Positions 53,426 through 61,395 of a stretch of DNA of 64,000 nt are shown here, one piece after another. The stretch is from the NCBI GenBank assembly GCA_005880985.1, contig VBIQ01000005.1:310001-374000 (forward strand), in the 5' to 3' direction. The position numbers were made by a program, and so were the translations under genes. Numbering within the stretch: the stretch's first letter is position 1; every line of letters starts with the position of its first letter. A model generated the notes under the pieces. The model saw only the letters and a program-made list of their open reading frames with translations, was not told where the DNA came from and searched no databases. This DNA comes from Chloroflexota bacterium. GTDB taxonomy: Bacteria > Chloroflexota > Dormibacteria > Aeolococcales > Aeolococcaceae.

Positions 53426-54514
53426 TTGGCGCTCTCGGCGGGCATCGTCGGCCTGCCCAACGCGGGCAAGTCGACCCTGTTCAACGCCCTGACCCGCGCC
53501 GGCGCCACGGTGGGCAACTACCCCTTCACCACCATCGAGCCCAATACCGGCATCGTACCGGTGCCCGACGACCGGCTCGAACGGCTGGCGGAGATCTTCC
53601 GTCCGCCCAGGGTGATCCCAGCGACGGTGACCTTCACCGACATCGCCGGCCTGGTGCGCGGTGCCAGCCGCGGCGAGGGACTGGGAAACCAGTTCCTCGG
53701 CCACATCCGCGAGACCGACGCCGTGGTCATGGTGGTGCGCAGCTTCTCCGACGACGATGTCAGCCACGTCGAAGGTGCGGTCGACCCGGTTCGCGACATC
53801 GACCTGCTGGAGCTCGAGCTCGCGCTGGCCGATCTCGAGACGGTGCGCCGCCGGCTGGACCGCACGGAGCGGACGGCGCAGCTCCGCAAGGACAAGGAGC
53901 TGCAGACGATGGCCACGCTTCGCCGGGTCCAGGAGCATCTCGACCGGGGCGCCCCGGTGCGCAGTCTGGGGCTGGGCGACGCGGAGCGCGACCTCATCCG
54001 CGACCTCTTCCTGCTCACCGCCAAGCCGCTGCTGGTGGTGGCCAACGTCGGCGAGGCCGACGCCGCTCGCGAGGTCCCAGACGCGGTTGTCGAACGCGCC
54101 GCGCGCAGCGGCGGCGAGGCGCTGGCGGTGTCGGCTCGCATCGAGTCGGAGCTGGTGGAGCTCGAGCCGGAGGATCAGCGAGCCTTCCTCGCCGAGCTCG
54201 GGGTCGAGCAGCCAGGCCTTGCCCGCCTGGCGAGGGCCGCCTATCACCTGCTCGACCTGGTCACCTTCTTCACCGCGGGGGAGAAGGAGGTGCGCGCCTG
54301 GACGCTGCCGAGCGGCGGCACCGCGCTCGACGCCGCCGGCAGCATTCACACCGATTTCGCCCGCGGCTTCATCCGGGCGGAGGTGATCGACGCCGCCGCC
54401 CTGATCGACGCCGGCTCCTACGCTGCCGCCCGGGAGCGGGGGCGCCTGCGGCTCGAGGGGCGGGACTACCCGGTTGAGGACGGCGACGTCGTCCACATCC
54501 GGTTCAACGTCTGA
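53426..54514 (+). CDS. ychF: YchF-family redox-regulated ATPase (OBG-type)
   Basis: 362 aa. TTG start immediately after the DUF951 stop. P-loop GIVGLPNAGKSTLFNALT, G3 DIAGLVRGASRGEGLGNQFL, an NVGEAD base-binding motif that in YchF favours ATP, a coiled-coil insertion (about 125-190), and a C-terminal TGS domain (LLDLVTFFTAGEKEVRAWTLPSGGTALDAAGSIHTDFARGFIRAEVI). It binds ribosomes and acts in stress control in other bacteria. Coupled to lysC-DUF951 upstream; a 7-bp hairpin follows (54549-54569). Confidence 0.96.
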   Translation: MALSAGIVGLPNAGKSTLFNALTRAGATVGNYPFTTIEPNTGIVPVPDDRLERLAEIFRPPRVIPATVTFTDIAGLVRGASRGEGLGNQFLGHIRETDAVVMVVRSFSDDDVSHVEGAVDPVRDIDLLELELALADLETVRRRLDRTERTAQLRKDKELQTMATLRRVQEHLDRGAPVRSLGLGDAERDLIRDLFLLTAKPLLVVANVGEADAAREVPDAVVERAARSGGEALAVSARIESELVELEPEDQRAFLAELGVEQPGLARLARAAYHLLDLVTFFTAGEKEVRAWTLPSGGTALDAAGSIHTDFARGFIRAEVIDAAALIDAGSYAAARERGRLRLEGRDYPVEDGDVVHIRFNV

Positions 54515-54866
54515 GCAGCGACAGAGATGGGCGAACCGCGGGGCGGCCGAGCCCCTTGTCACGGGGCTCAGGAGTCACCGGACTCATCAATGAGGTGTGC
54601 GCCCGCCTCGGGCGACGGGCGCAGGCACACGGACGCCGGGGACGGCGGCCATTGCTGGAAAGATCGGCCGGACCGGTGCAGGGAGCCGGCGTCCGCTGCC
54701 TGGCGGGACCCGACGAGCCGGAGGGGTGACCCCTCCCCCACATCTTGTGTCCCGGGCGACATCCTACCCCCGCATGCTGTGGAGGTCAATGGCCTCGGCC
54801 GAGGGCGGATGCCGTCCTTCCGCGCCTCGGGGGCTCGCCGACACGCCTGCTACCCTTGCCGCGTCC
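54515..54866. other. Structured intergenic region, no gene seen
   Basis: 352 nt between ychF and the small membrane protein. Holds a stem-loop GAGCCCC/GGGGCTC (54549-54569), a longer one built on GTGTGCGCCCG/CGGGC-GCAG-GCACAC (54595-54630), a tight hairpin GGAGGGG-tga-CCCCTCC (54720-54736), then the tandem ATCTTGTGT-type sites. I tested it by eye against cobalamin, ydaO and SRP-RNA cores and found no match. Confidence 0.55.
54735..54782 (+). promoter_or_regulatory. Second tandem NrdR-box-like site
   Basis: ATCTTGTGT at 54742 and the weaker ATGCTGTGG at 54774, again exactly 32 bp apart, as at 11.06 kb. The nearest downstream gene is the small membrane protein at 54867. Confidence 0.4.
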
Positions 54867-55280
54867 ATGGCCAAGAAGACCAAGCGGTCGCAGGCCCGGC
54901 GCCGTCAACAGCTCCAGCCGCGACCGGGCCCGGCCACCGGGCCGCTTTCCACGGCGACGGTGGCGCCGGTGGCCGGTGGCGAGCCCGCCGCTCCCGTCGA
55001 TCTTCCCGTCGACTCGCCATCGGCAGCGGCGCCTCCCCCGCCGTCGGCGGCGGTCAGGCGCGTCGGGCGCATCGATCCGGCGGCGCAGCGGGCTACCGCG
55101 GCGCGGCAGAGCGCGCGTCAATCGGCGGTCACCATCGCTCCGCTCGACAGCGACGACGCTGCGATTCCCTTCGATCGGGTGCCCTATGTGCCGGGGGATC
55201 TCCGGCGGGTCGCCATCATCGCGGTGCTGATGGTGGTTCTGATCATCATCGCCGACCTCGTCGTCACTCACGTCACCTGA
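54867..55280 (+). CDS. Small membrane protein with basic, Pro-rich N-terminus
   Basis: 137 aa from the ATG at 54867 (TACCCT lies 10 nt before it); the 227-aa ORF begins in the intergenic region and is rejected. MAKKTKRSQARRRQQ at the start, a disordered Ala/Pro-rich stretch (25-95), and one C-terminal membrane helix (LRRVAIIAVLMVVLIIIADLVV). N-in single-pass tail anchor is the likely topology. No known family. It lies just upstream of an ArsA/Get3-like ATPase, which in eukaryotes and some archaea handles tail-anchored proteins. Confidence 0.65.
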   Translation: MAKKTKRSQARRRQQLQPRPGPATGPLSTATVAPVAGGEPAAPVDLPVDSPSAAAPPPPSAAVRRVGRIDPAAQRATAARQSARQSAVTIAPLDSDDAAIPFDRVPYVPGDLRRVAIIAVLMVVLIIIADLVVTHVT

Positions 55281-55376
55281 CCGTCGGCGCCGCCACAACG
55301 ACGAGGAATCAGGGCGCAGCGGAGTTGAGGCGGTAGACTTCAGCGGCTGCGCGGCTGCAGGGGGCAATTCACGCCG

Positions 55377-56549
55377 ATGCGAGTGATTCTCTATACCGGC
55401 AAGGGCGGGGTCGGAAAGACCTCGGTCGCCGCTGCCACGGCGGTGCGGTGTGCACGGCTTGGACACCGCACTCTGGTGCTGAGCACCGACGCCGCCCACA
55501 GTCTCGCCGACAGTCTCGACGTCGAGGTCGGCGAGCATCCCAACGAGGTCGCCGAGAACCTCTGGGCGCAGGAGGTCAACGCGCTCCACGAGCTGGAGAG
55601 TCACTGGGAGAAGATCCACGTCTACCTGAGTGAGCTCTTCGCCTCGCAGGGTGTCGACGACATCGTTGCCGAGGAGCTGGCCTCGCCGCCGGGGATGGAA
55701 GAGGTGGCCAGCCTGATGTGGATCAAGCACCACCGGCGCACCGAGCAGTTCGACCTGCTGGTGGTTGACTGCGCTCCCACCGGAGAGACCCTGCAGCTGC
55801 TCGCGTTCCCCGACGTGGCCCGCTGGTATCTCAACAAGATCTTCCCCATCGAGCGCCGGGTGATGAAGGTGGCTCGCCCGGTGGTGCAACCGTTTCTCAG
55901 CATCCCCCTCCCGGGCGACGAGATCTTCAGCAGTGTCAAGGAGCTCTTGCTCGACCTGGAGGGGATGAAGCAGGTCCTCGGCGATCCCAAGGTGTGCACC
56001 ACGCGCCTGGTTCTCAACCTCGAGAAGATGGTGATCAAGGAGGCGCAGCGAGCCTTCACCTATCTCAGCCTCTACGACTATCTCACCGACCTGGTGGTGG
56101 TGAACCGGGTGCTCCCGCCGGAGGCCGGAGACGGCTACTTCAGCGGCTGGCGCCAGTCACAGGAGCGCTACTCCGAGGTGGTGGACAGCGCCTTCTCACC
56201 GATCCCCATCCGCCGCACCCGGCTGTTCGAGCACGAGGTGGTGGGGATCGAGCGGCTCGACGATATGGCACGGTCGCTCTTCGGCGACGAGGATCCGTCC
56301 ACCATCTACTACCACTCCGTCCCGCAGCAGGTGCGCAGGCTCGGTACCGGCTACGAGCTGGTGCTGCAGCTGCCCTTCGTCAGCAAGGATGAGGTCGTCC
56401 TCACCCACCGCGAAGGCGAGCTCTTCGTCACCGTCGGCGCGTACAAGCGGGAGATCAGCCTGCCGCGGGTGCTCGCGGGCAGGCAGACCACCTCGGCCAA
56501 GCTCGAAGAGGGCATGCTTCGCATCGGCTTCGGGAGTGCCCGGCGCTGA
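55377..56549 (+). CDS. ArsA/GET3-family ATPase with C-terminal Hsp20-like domain
   Basis: 390 aa. Deviant Walker A GKGGVGKTSVAAATAV at the start, then STDAAHSLADSL (switch I) and VVDCAPTGETLQLLAFPD (switch II/Walker B). A helical region follows with MEEVASLMWIKHH and NRVLPPEAGDGYFSGWRQSQERY. The last 75 residues (LVLQLPFVSKDEVVLTHREGELFVTVGAYKREISLPRVLAG) form the alpha-crystallin-like domain found in bacterial ArsA-like proteins. The metal-binding Cys triad of arsenical ArsA is not evident, and no arsB/arsR is near, so arsenic resistance is unlikely. First gene of the overlapping block that leads to selA. TAGACT promoter at about 55335. Confidence 0.92.
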   Translation: MRVILYTGKGGVGKTSVAAATAVRCARLGHRTLVLSTDAAHSLADSLDVEVGEHPNEVAENLWAQEVNALHELESHWEKIHVYLSELFASQGVDDIVAEELASPPGMEEVASLMWIKHHRRTEQFDLLVVDCAPTGETLQLLAFPDVARWYLNKIFPIERRVMKVARPVVQPFLSIPLPGDEIFSSVKELLLDLEGMKQVLGDPKVCTTRLVLNLEKMVIKEAQRAFTYLSLYDYLTDLVVVNRVLPPEAGDGYFSGWRQSQERYSEVVDSAFSPIPIRRTRLFEHEVVGIERLDDMARSLFGDEDPSTIYYHSVPQQVRRLGTGYELVLQLPFVSKDEVVLTHREGELFVTVGAYKREISLPRVLAGRQTTSAKLEEGMLRIGFGSARR

Positions 56550-56785
56550 CTGACGAGCGCTGCGGCATCTGCCCGGGGCGCTTCCTCGGTGAGGCCGGAC
56601 AGCTGCTGGGTCCGGCCGTCGAGGACATCATTCCCCACGAGGCGCAGGTGCACCTCTTCAATGCCCAGCGCGAGCTGCTGCTGGCGGTGAAGCTCACCAT
56701 CGAGCACCACACCCGCTCGCAGCAGGCGGCGGAGCGTCGCGCCCGGCGCCAGCGGCGCCGCCCGGTCCGCGTCGAGCTGGAATGA
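56546..56785 (+). CDS. Hidden small CxxC protein, probable CTG start
   Basis: Missed by the ORF track. The frame between the ArsA-like gene and the M50 protease is open for 79 codons and reads (M)TDERCGICPGRFLGEAGQ.. then VHLFNAQRELLLAVKLTIEHH and a basic tail ERRARRQRRRPVRVELE. Third positions are mostly G/C. It has no ATG/GTG/TTG at its 5' end. The likely start is CTG at 56546, overlapping the previous stop by 4 nt (CTGA), and its own TGA overlaps the next ATG by 4 nt. An internal GTG (at VHLF) would give about 45 residues. CGIC may bind metal; the middle helix resembles small helical proteins near ArsA genes. Function unknown. Confidence 0.6.
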   Translation: MTDERCGICPGRFLGEAGQLLGPAVEDIIPHEAQVHLFNAQRELLLAVKLTIEHHTRSQQAAERRARRQRRRPVRVELE

Positions 56786-57528
56786 CCGGCCCGCAGGCCT
56801 ATATCACCGCGGTCGTCTACGCGCTTCCCGGCCTGATCATCGGCTTCACCCTGCACGAGCTGGCCCACGCGGCCACCGCCGTGCGGCTCGGCGATCCCAC
56901 CCCGCGACGTCTCGGCCGGCTCACCCTGGATCCGCGCGAGCACGTCGACCCGGTCGGGCTGGGCCTGCTGCTGACAGTCGGCTTCGGCTGGGCCAAGCCG
57001 GTGGTCTTCAGCCCCGCCTACATCCGCACCGGGCTGCAGCAGGCGGCGGTGGCGGCGGCGGGACCGCTGACCAACCTGCTGCTCGCGGTGGTCTTCGCGG
57101 TGGCGCTGCACGCCGAGCTGGCGACCTCGTCGACCCTGCTGGATCGAGCCGTCCTCAACATGTCACTCGGCCAGGGGGGGCCCGACGTCATCCTCTTCAA
57201 CCTGCTGGTCGAGGCCTTCTTCGTCAACGTCGTGCTCTTCGTCTTCAACAGCCTTCCCGTCCCGGGCCTCGACGGCTACGCGACGGCGCGCGGGCTGCTC
57301 GGCCGGCAGCTCCCCGATGTCTTCCGCTGGATGGAGGCCAACCGGCAGCTCATCTACCTCGGTCTGATCCTGCTGATCTTCGTGCTTCCCCAGTTTCAAG
57401 GCGGCGTCAACCCCCTGTACTCCACCATCCTCCACGTCAACGACTTCCTCTATCACCACTTCGTCGACAGCTCGTCGACGGTGGTGGGAAGCCTCCCCAA
57501 CATTTTCAACCTGTTCCAGCAGCAGTGA
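56782..57528 (+). CDS. Site-2 protease-family (M50) membrane metalloprotease
   Basis: 248 aa, about five to six membrane helices. Zinc motif HELAHAATAVRLGDPTPRRLGRLTLDPREHVDP (HExxH at residue about 25), which is the short M50 class, and the second motif FNSLPVPGLDGYA (NxxPxPxxDG) at about 155. WAKPVVFSP is family-typical. No PDZ or CBS domain, so it is the minimal SREBP-like core. It cuts within or near the membrane; substrates unknown. Overlaps the hidden small gene (4 nt) and selA (4 nt). Confidence 0.93.
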   Translation: MTGPQAYITAVVYALPGLIIGFTLHELAHAATAVRLGDPTPRRLGRLTLDPREHVDPVGLGLLLTVGFGWAKPVVFSPAYIRTGLQQAAVAAAGPLTNLLLAVVFAVALHAELATSSTLLDRAVLNMSLGQGGPDVILFNLLVEAFFVNVVLFVFNSLPVPGLDGYATARGLLGRQLPDVFRWMEANRQLIYLGLILLIFVLPQFQGGVNPLYSTILHVNDFLYHHFVDSSSTVVGSLPNIFNLFQQQ

Positions 57529-58925
57529 CCGCCGCGCCGACGCCGCGCGAGCTCCCGTCGGTCGATGCGCTGGCCGCGCATCCGGGGCTGTCGCGATGGC
57601 ACGAGGCCCCGGCGGTGCGCGCCCGAGCCGCCCGCTCGGTGCTGGAGGAGGAGCGGACCGCGCGCCGGGGCGGGACCACCCGCTATCCCGACGGCGACGC
57701 GCTCGCGGCCGCGGTGGCGCTGCGACTGGGCCGCCTGCTGGATCCCGGGCCGCGCCGGGTGATCAACGCGACCGGCACCGTGGTCCACACCAACCTCGGG
57801 CGCGCACCCCTCTCCGCGGCGGCACGCGCGGCGGCGGTGCGCGCCGCCGGGTACTGCGACCTCGAGTACGACCTCGGCCCCGGCGTGCGCGGGTCGCGAC
57901 AGGACCACCTGGCACCGCTGGTGGCGGAGCTGTGCGCTGCCGAGGACGCGCTGGTCGTCACCAACAACGCCGCCGCCGTGCTGCTGACGATGACGGCGCT
58001 GTGCCGCGGCGGGGAGGTGCTGGTCTCTCGAGGCGAGGCGGTGGAGATCGGCGGCGGCTTCCGCATCCCCGATGTGATGCGGCAGTCGGGTGCGCGGATG
58101 GTCGATGTCGGCACCACCAACCGCACCCGCGCCGCCGATTACGCCACCGCGATCACCCCGCGGACCCGGGCCATCGTCCGCGTTCACGCCTCGAACTTCA
58201 GCATCCGCGGTTTCACCGAGCGGCCGACCACCGCGGAGTGCGCCACGATCGCGCGCGAGCACGGGCTGCTGCTGATCGAGGATGCCGGAAGCGGGGCGCT
58301 GCTGGACCCGCCGGCCGGGCGACCCGAGCTGGCCGGAGAACCGGTGCTGGCGTCGGTCGTCGCCGCCGGAGCCGACATCGTGCTCGCCAGTGGCGACAAG
58401 CTCTGCGGCGGGCCGCAGGCAGGTGTCGTCGCCGGCCGCGCCGACCCGATCGGCCGAATGCGCCGCCACCCGCTGATGCGAGCGCTGCGTCCCGACAAGA
58501 TGATCGTCGCGGCGCTCGGCGCCACCCTGGCCGCCTACCTGCGGAGCGACGCGGTGGAGAGCATCCCGGTTCAGCGCATGCTCAACCGCAGCGACGCCGA
58601 CCTGGCCGGCGACGCCCGGGCGTGGACGGCTCGACTTCGCGACGCCGGGGTGGCGGCGGAGGCGGTTGCGGCGGCGAGCACGGTCGGCGGCGGCTCGGCG
58701 CCGGAAGCGGCGCTGCCGACCACGTGCGTGGTCCTGCCGGGGCCGACGGGGCGGCTGCTGGCCGCGCTGCGCGCCGCCGATCCTCCGGTGGTGGCCCGCG
58801 CCGAGGGCGGCCGCGTCTGGCTCGACCCGCGGACCGTGCTGACCGATGAGGCGGACACCCTGATCGACTGCGTCCGCCAAGCCTGGGAGGCGGTGCATCC
58901 CACGCCCGTGGGCCGTCCCCGCTGA
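57525..58925 (+). CDS. selA: L-seryl-tRNA(Sec) selenium transferase
   Basis: PLP enzyme that converts Ser-tRNA(Sec) to Sec-tRNA(Sec) with selenophosphate. 466 aa, normal length. N-terminal SelA_N-like region RELPSVDALAAHPGL, then RVINATGTVVHTNLGRAPL, YCDLEYDLGPGVRGSR, VTNNAAAVLLTMTAL, SRGEAVEIGGGFRIPDVM, the PLP lysine in LASGDKLCGGPQAGVVAGR, and RPDKMIVAALGATLAAYL. GTG start overlaps the protease gene by 4 nt. Its partner selB is one gene downstream. selD (selenophosphate synthetase) and selC are not in the window. Confidence 0.96.
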   Translation: MTAAPTPRELPSVDALAAHPGLSRWHEAPAVRARAARSVLEEERTARRGGTTRYPDGDALAAAVALRLGRLLDPGPRRVINATGTVVHTNLGRAPLSAAARAAAVRAAGYCDLEYDLGPGVRGSRQDHLAPLVAELCAAEDALVVTNNAAAVLLTMTALCRGGEVLVSRGEAVEIGGGFRIPDVMRQSGARMVDVGTTNRTRAADYATAITPRTRAIVRVHASNFSIRGFTERPTTAECATIAREHGLLLIEDAGSGALLDPPAGRPELAGEPVLASVVAAGADIVLASGDKLCGGPQAGVVAGRADPIGRMRRHPLMRALRPDKMIVAALGATLAAYLRSDAVESIPVQRMLNRSDADLAGDARAWTARLRDAGVAAEAVAAASTVGGGSAPEAALPTTCVVLPGPTGRLLAALRAADPPVVARAEGGRVWLDPRTVLTDEADTLIDCVRQAWEAVHPTPVGRPR

Positions 58926-59449
58926 AGACGCCGCGGCACCCCTCGGTCACCGTCGAAGGGGTGGGCTATGCGATCTCCGGAGCCCAGGTCGCCATCGTCG
59001 ACGGCGACCTGGTGCTGCTGCAGCTGCGGCCCTGGCCGCCGGGATGGGAGCTGCCCGGCGGTCATTGCCAGGGCGATGAGGACCCGGCCGGCTGTGCCGC
59101 CCGCGAGGCGGAGGAGGAGACGGGGCTGTCGATCACCATCGCCGGCCTGGTCGGCGTCTACAGCTGGGCAGGGCTGCGCCGCAGCGCCGACGCGGTCTAC
59201 TGGGCCGACGCCACCGGGGCCCGGCCGCGCCGCAGCCTGGAGTCGCTCCGGGCGCGCTTCGTGTCGCCCGCCGAGCTGCCCGCGACCGTCTTCCCCTGGA
59301 TCCCGCAGCGGGTGCGCGACAGCGTCGCCGCCGCCGCCGGCGCGCCGCCGGTGCACCGCGTCCAGCCCGTCGGGTTGCGCCACGTGCTGTTCTTCGGCGG
59401 CCGCTGGGCCGGCTGGCTTCTCGACCGGCTGCGCCGTGGCCGCCGCTGA
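58922..59449 (+). CDS. NUDIX hydrolase, probable CTG start
   Basis: 175 aa. Perfect Nudix box GHCQGDEDPAGCAAREAEEETGLSI, read as G-x5-E-x7-REAEEETGL, residues about 47-69. The fold starts with VGYAISGAQVAIVDGDLVLLQLRPWPPGWELPGG. The ORF track begins at a GTG at 58961, but the 13 codons before it (KTPRHPSVTVEG) are open, GC3-rich and lead back to a CTG at 58922 that overlaps the selA stop by 4 nt (CTGA). The substrate cannot be known; ADP-ribose, dNTPs and others are possible. Its place between selA and selB is unexplained. Confidence 0.85.
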   Translation: MKTPRHPSVTVEGVGYAISGAQVAIVDGDLVLLQLRPWPPGWELPGGHCQGDEDPAGCAAREAEEETGLSITIAGLVGVYSWAGLRRSADAVYWADATGARPRRSLESLRARFVSPAELPATVFPWIPQRVRDSVAAAAGAPPVHRVQPVGLRHVLFFGGRWAGWLLDRLRRGRR

Positions 59450-59499
59450 CCGGCATCGGGGAAGGGTGCGGCGCTGATGCGGTGCTACGGTGACCGGCC

Positions 59500-61395
59500 G
59501 TGCGATACGTCATCGGCACCGCGGGGCACGTCGACCATGGCAAGTCCTCGCTGGTGCTGGCGCTGACCGGGACCGATCCCGACCGCCTCGTCGAGGAGAA
59601 GCGGCGGGGCATGACCATCGAGCTGGGCTTTGCCTCCTGGACCCTGCCCGGCGGCGAGCCGGTCGGCATCATCGACGTCCCCGGTCACCGGCGCTTCGTC
59701 CGCACCATGCTGGCCGGCGCACAGGGCATCGACCTGGTGCTGCTGGTGATCGCCGCCGACGAGGGGGTGATGCCCCAGACGCGCGAGCATCTCGCCATCT
59801 GCGAGCTGCTGGGTGCGCAGCGGGCGGTGGTGGCGCTGAGCAAGTCGGACCTCGTCGACGGCGACATGCTGGAGCTGGCCCGGGGCGAGGTGCGCGAGGT
59901 GATCGCCGCCTCGTCGATGCGCGGCGCGCCGGTCGTCGCCTGCTCGTCGGTGACGGGCCACGGCCTGGCGGAGCTCGCCACCACCGTTGGGCGGACCCTC
60001 GCGTCGGCGACGCCCCGCGCCGATCACGGACGCCCCCGGCTGTACATCGACCGCAGCTTCTCCCTCCCCGGGTTTGGGACGATCGTGACGGGAACGCTCG
60101 AGGGCGGGGCCCTGCACCCCGGAGAGGAGGTGAGCGCGCTTCCCGGCGACCACCGGGCCCGCATCCGCGGGTTGCAGCACCACGGCCGCGCCGTCGAGCG
60201 GGCCGAGCCGGGGACGCGCACCGCGGTCAATCTGACCGGACTGTCGCATCGCGAGCTCCGCCGCGGCATGGCGCTGGTCCGGCCCGGCGTGCTCGCCGCG
60301 ACCGCCCGCATCGATGTGCGGGTGCGGCTGCTCGAGGCGGCGCCGGCGGCGCTGCGCCACCGTGGCGGGGTCGTCCTCTACCTCGGCACCGCGGAGATCG
60401 CGGCCGGGGTCTGGCTGCTCGATGGCGCGGAGCTGGACCCGGGCGCGAGTGGATACGCCCAGCTCGACCTGGCGACGCCCGTGTGCGCCGCGCCCGGCGA
60501 TCGCTTCGTCCTCCGTCGCGCCGCTCCCGCCGCGACCCTGGGCGGAGGAGTGGTGCTCGACATCGCCCCCCATCGGCACCGCCGCCGCGACCGCGAGGTC
60601 GCCACTGCCCTGGAGCGGCGCGAGCGGGGAGGCCTCGAGGCGCTGGTCGCCGAGGAGCTGCGCAAGGCGCGCCTCGGCGCCGAGCCGGCGGCGCTGGTCA
60701 GCGTCTGCGGCGCCGGGCGCAAGGAGATCGAGGCCACCCTCGCGCGGCTTGGCCCGCAGGTTCGGCCGCTCGGCGCCCGCCGGATCGCGGCAGAGCGCTG
60801 GACCCAGCTGCGGGAGGCCTCGGCCTCGCTGCTCGAGGCGTTCCACGCCGCCGAGCCGCTGCGCGCCGGCATGTCGCGGGAGGAATGGCGAAGCCGGTTG
60901 CGCCTGCCGGCGGCGGTCGCCACCGATGTCGCCCACGCGCTGAGCTCCGAGGGAGCGCTCGCCGAACGCGACGCGCAGCTCGCACTCCCGGGTCGCGGTG
61001 GCGATGTCCCCGACGCGGCCCGCGCGGCGGCGAACGCGGTGCTCGCGGTACTGGAGAAGCGCGGCCTCGATCCGCCGCCCATGTCCGAGCTTCGCTCCGC
61101 CGGACTGACCCCGCCGCTGCTGCGACTGCTGATCGACGAGCGCCGCGTGGTCCGCATCGCGCCCGACGTCGTCCTCTCCGCCGGCGCCTACGCGCAGGCC
61201 CTCGGCGCGGTCGAGGCGGCGCTCGCGCAGATGGGCGAGGCGACGGTGGCCCAACTTCGCGACCGCCTCGGCGCCACGCGCCGGGTCGTCGTGCCTCTGC
61301 TGGAGAGCCTGGACAGCGCCCGGGTCACCATCCGCGATGGCGACATACGCCGGCTGCGCCGGCGGCCGTCACCGATGACGTCACCGTCGCGGTGA
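59500..61395 (+). CDS. selB: Selenocysteine-specific elongation factor
   Basis: 631 aa, GTG start 8 nt after TACGGT (own promoter). EF-Tu-like GTPase domain: GTAGHVDHGKSSLVLALTG, RRGMTIELGFA, IDVPGHRRFVRTM, and SKSD as the base motif. Domains II and III (about 175-360) lead into C-terminal winged helices (about 400-631, EEWRSRLRLPAAV, EALRDRLGATRRVVVPLLESLD), the part that binds the SECIS hairpin in mRNA. It delivers Sec-tRNA to UGA codons. Shorter linker than E. coli SelB (614 aa) is not seen; length is standard. Overlaps the exchanger gene by 4 nt. Confidence 0.96.
   Translation: MRYVIGTAGHVDHGKSSLVLALTGTDPDRLVEEKRRGMTIELGFASWTLPGGEPVGIIDVPGHRRFVRTMLAGAQGIDLVLLVIAADEGVMPQTREHLAICELLGAQRAVVALSKSDLVDGDMLELARGEVREVIAASSMRGAPVVACSSVTGHGLAELATTVGRTLASATPRADHGRPRLYIDRSFSLPGFGTIVTGTLEGGALHPGEEVSALPGDHRARIRGLQHHGRAVERAEPGTRTAVNLTGLSHRELRRGMALVRPGVLAATARIDVRVRLLEAAPAALRHRGGVVLYLGTAEIAAGVWLLDGAELDPGASGYAQLDLATPVCAAPGDRFVLRRAAPAATLGGGVVLDIAPHRHRRRDREVATALERRERGGLEALVAEELRKARLGAEPAALVSVCGAGRKEIEATLARLGPQVRPLGARRIAAERWTQLREASASLLEAFHAAEPLRAGMSREEWRSRLRLPAAVATDVAHALSSEGALAERDAQLALPGRGGDVPDAARAAANAVLAVLEKRGLDPPPMSELRSAGLTPPLLRLLIDERRVVRIAPDVVLSAGAYAQALGAVEAALAQMGEATVAQLRDRLGATRRVVVPLLESLDSARVTIRDGDIRRLRRRPSPMTSPSR

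Noticed and set aside
53329-54477. 382-aa ORF inside ychF
   Set aside because: Frame shadow of ychF, rich in Arg/Gly/Pro with no domain.
54541-54740. Cobalamin, ydaO-type or SRP RNA in the ychF-downstream region
   Set aside because: Checked by eye for the core motifs of each; none present, so only reported as a structured region.
55377-56549. Arsenite efflux ATPase
   Set aside because: Belongs to the ArsA/GET3 family but lacks visible metal-binding Cys and ars neighbours, and has the Hsp20-like tail of the other bacterial subgroup.
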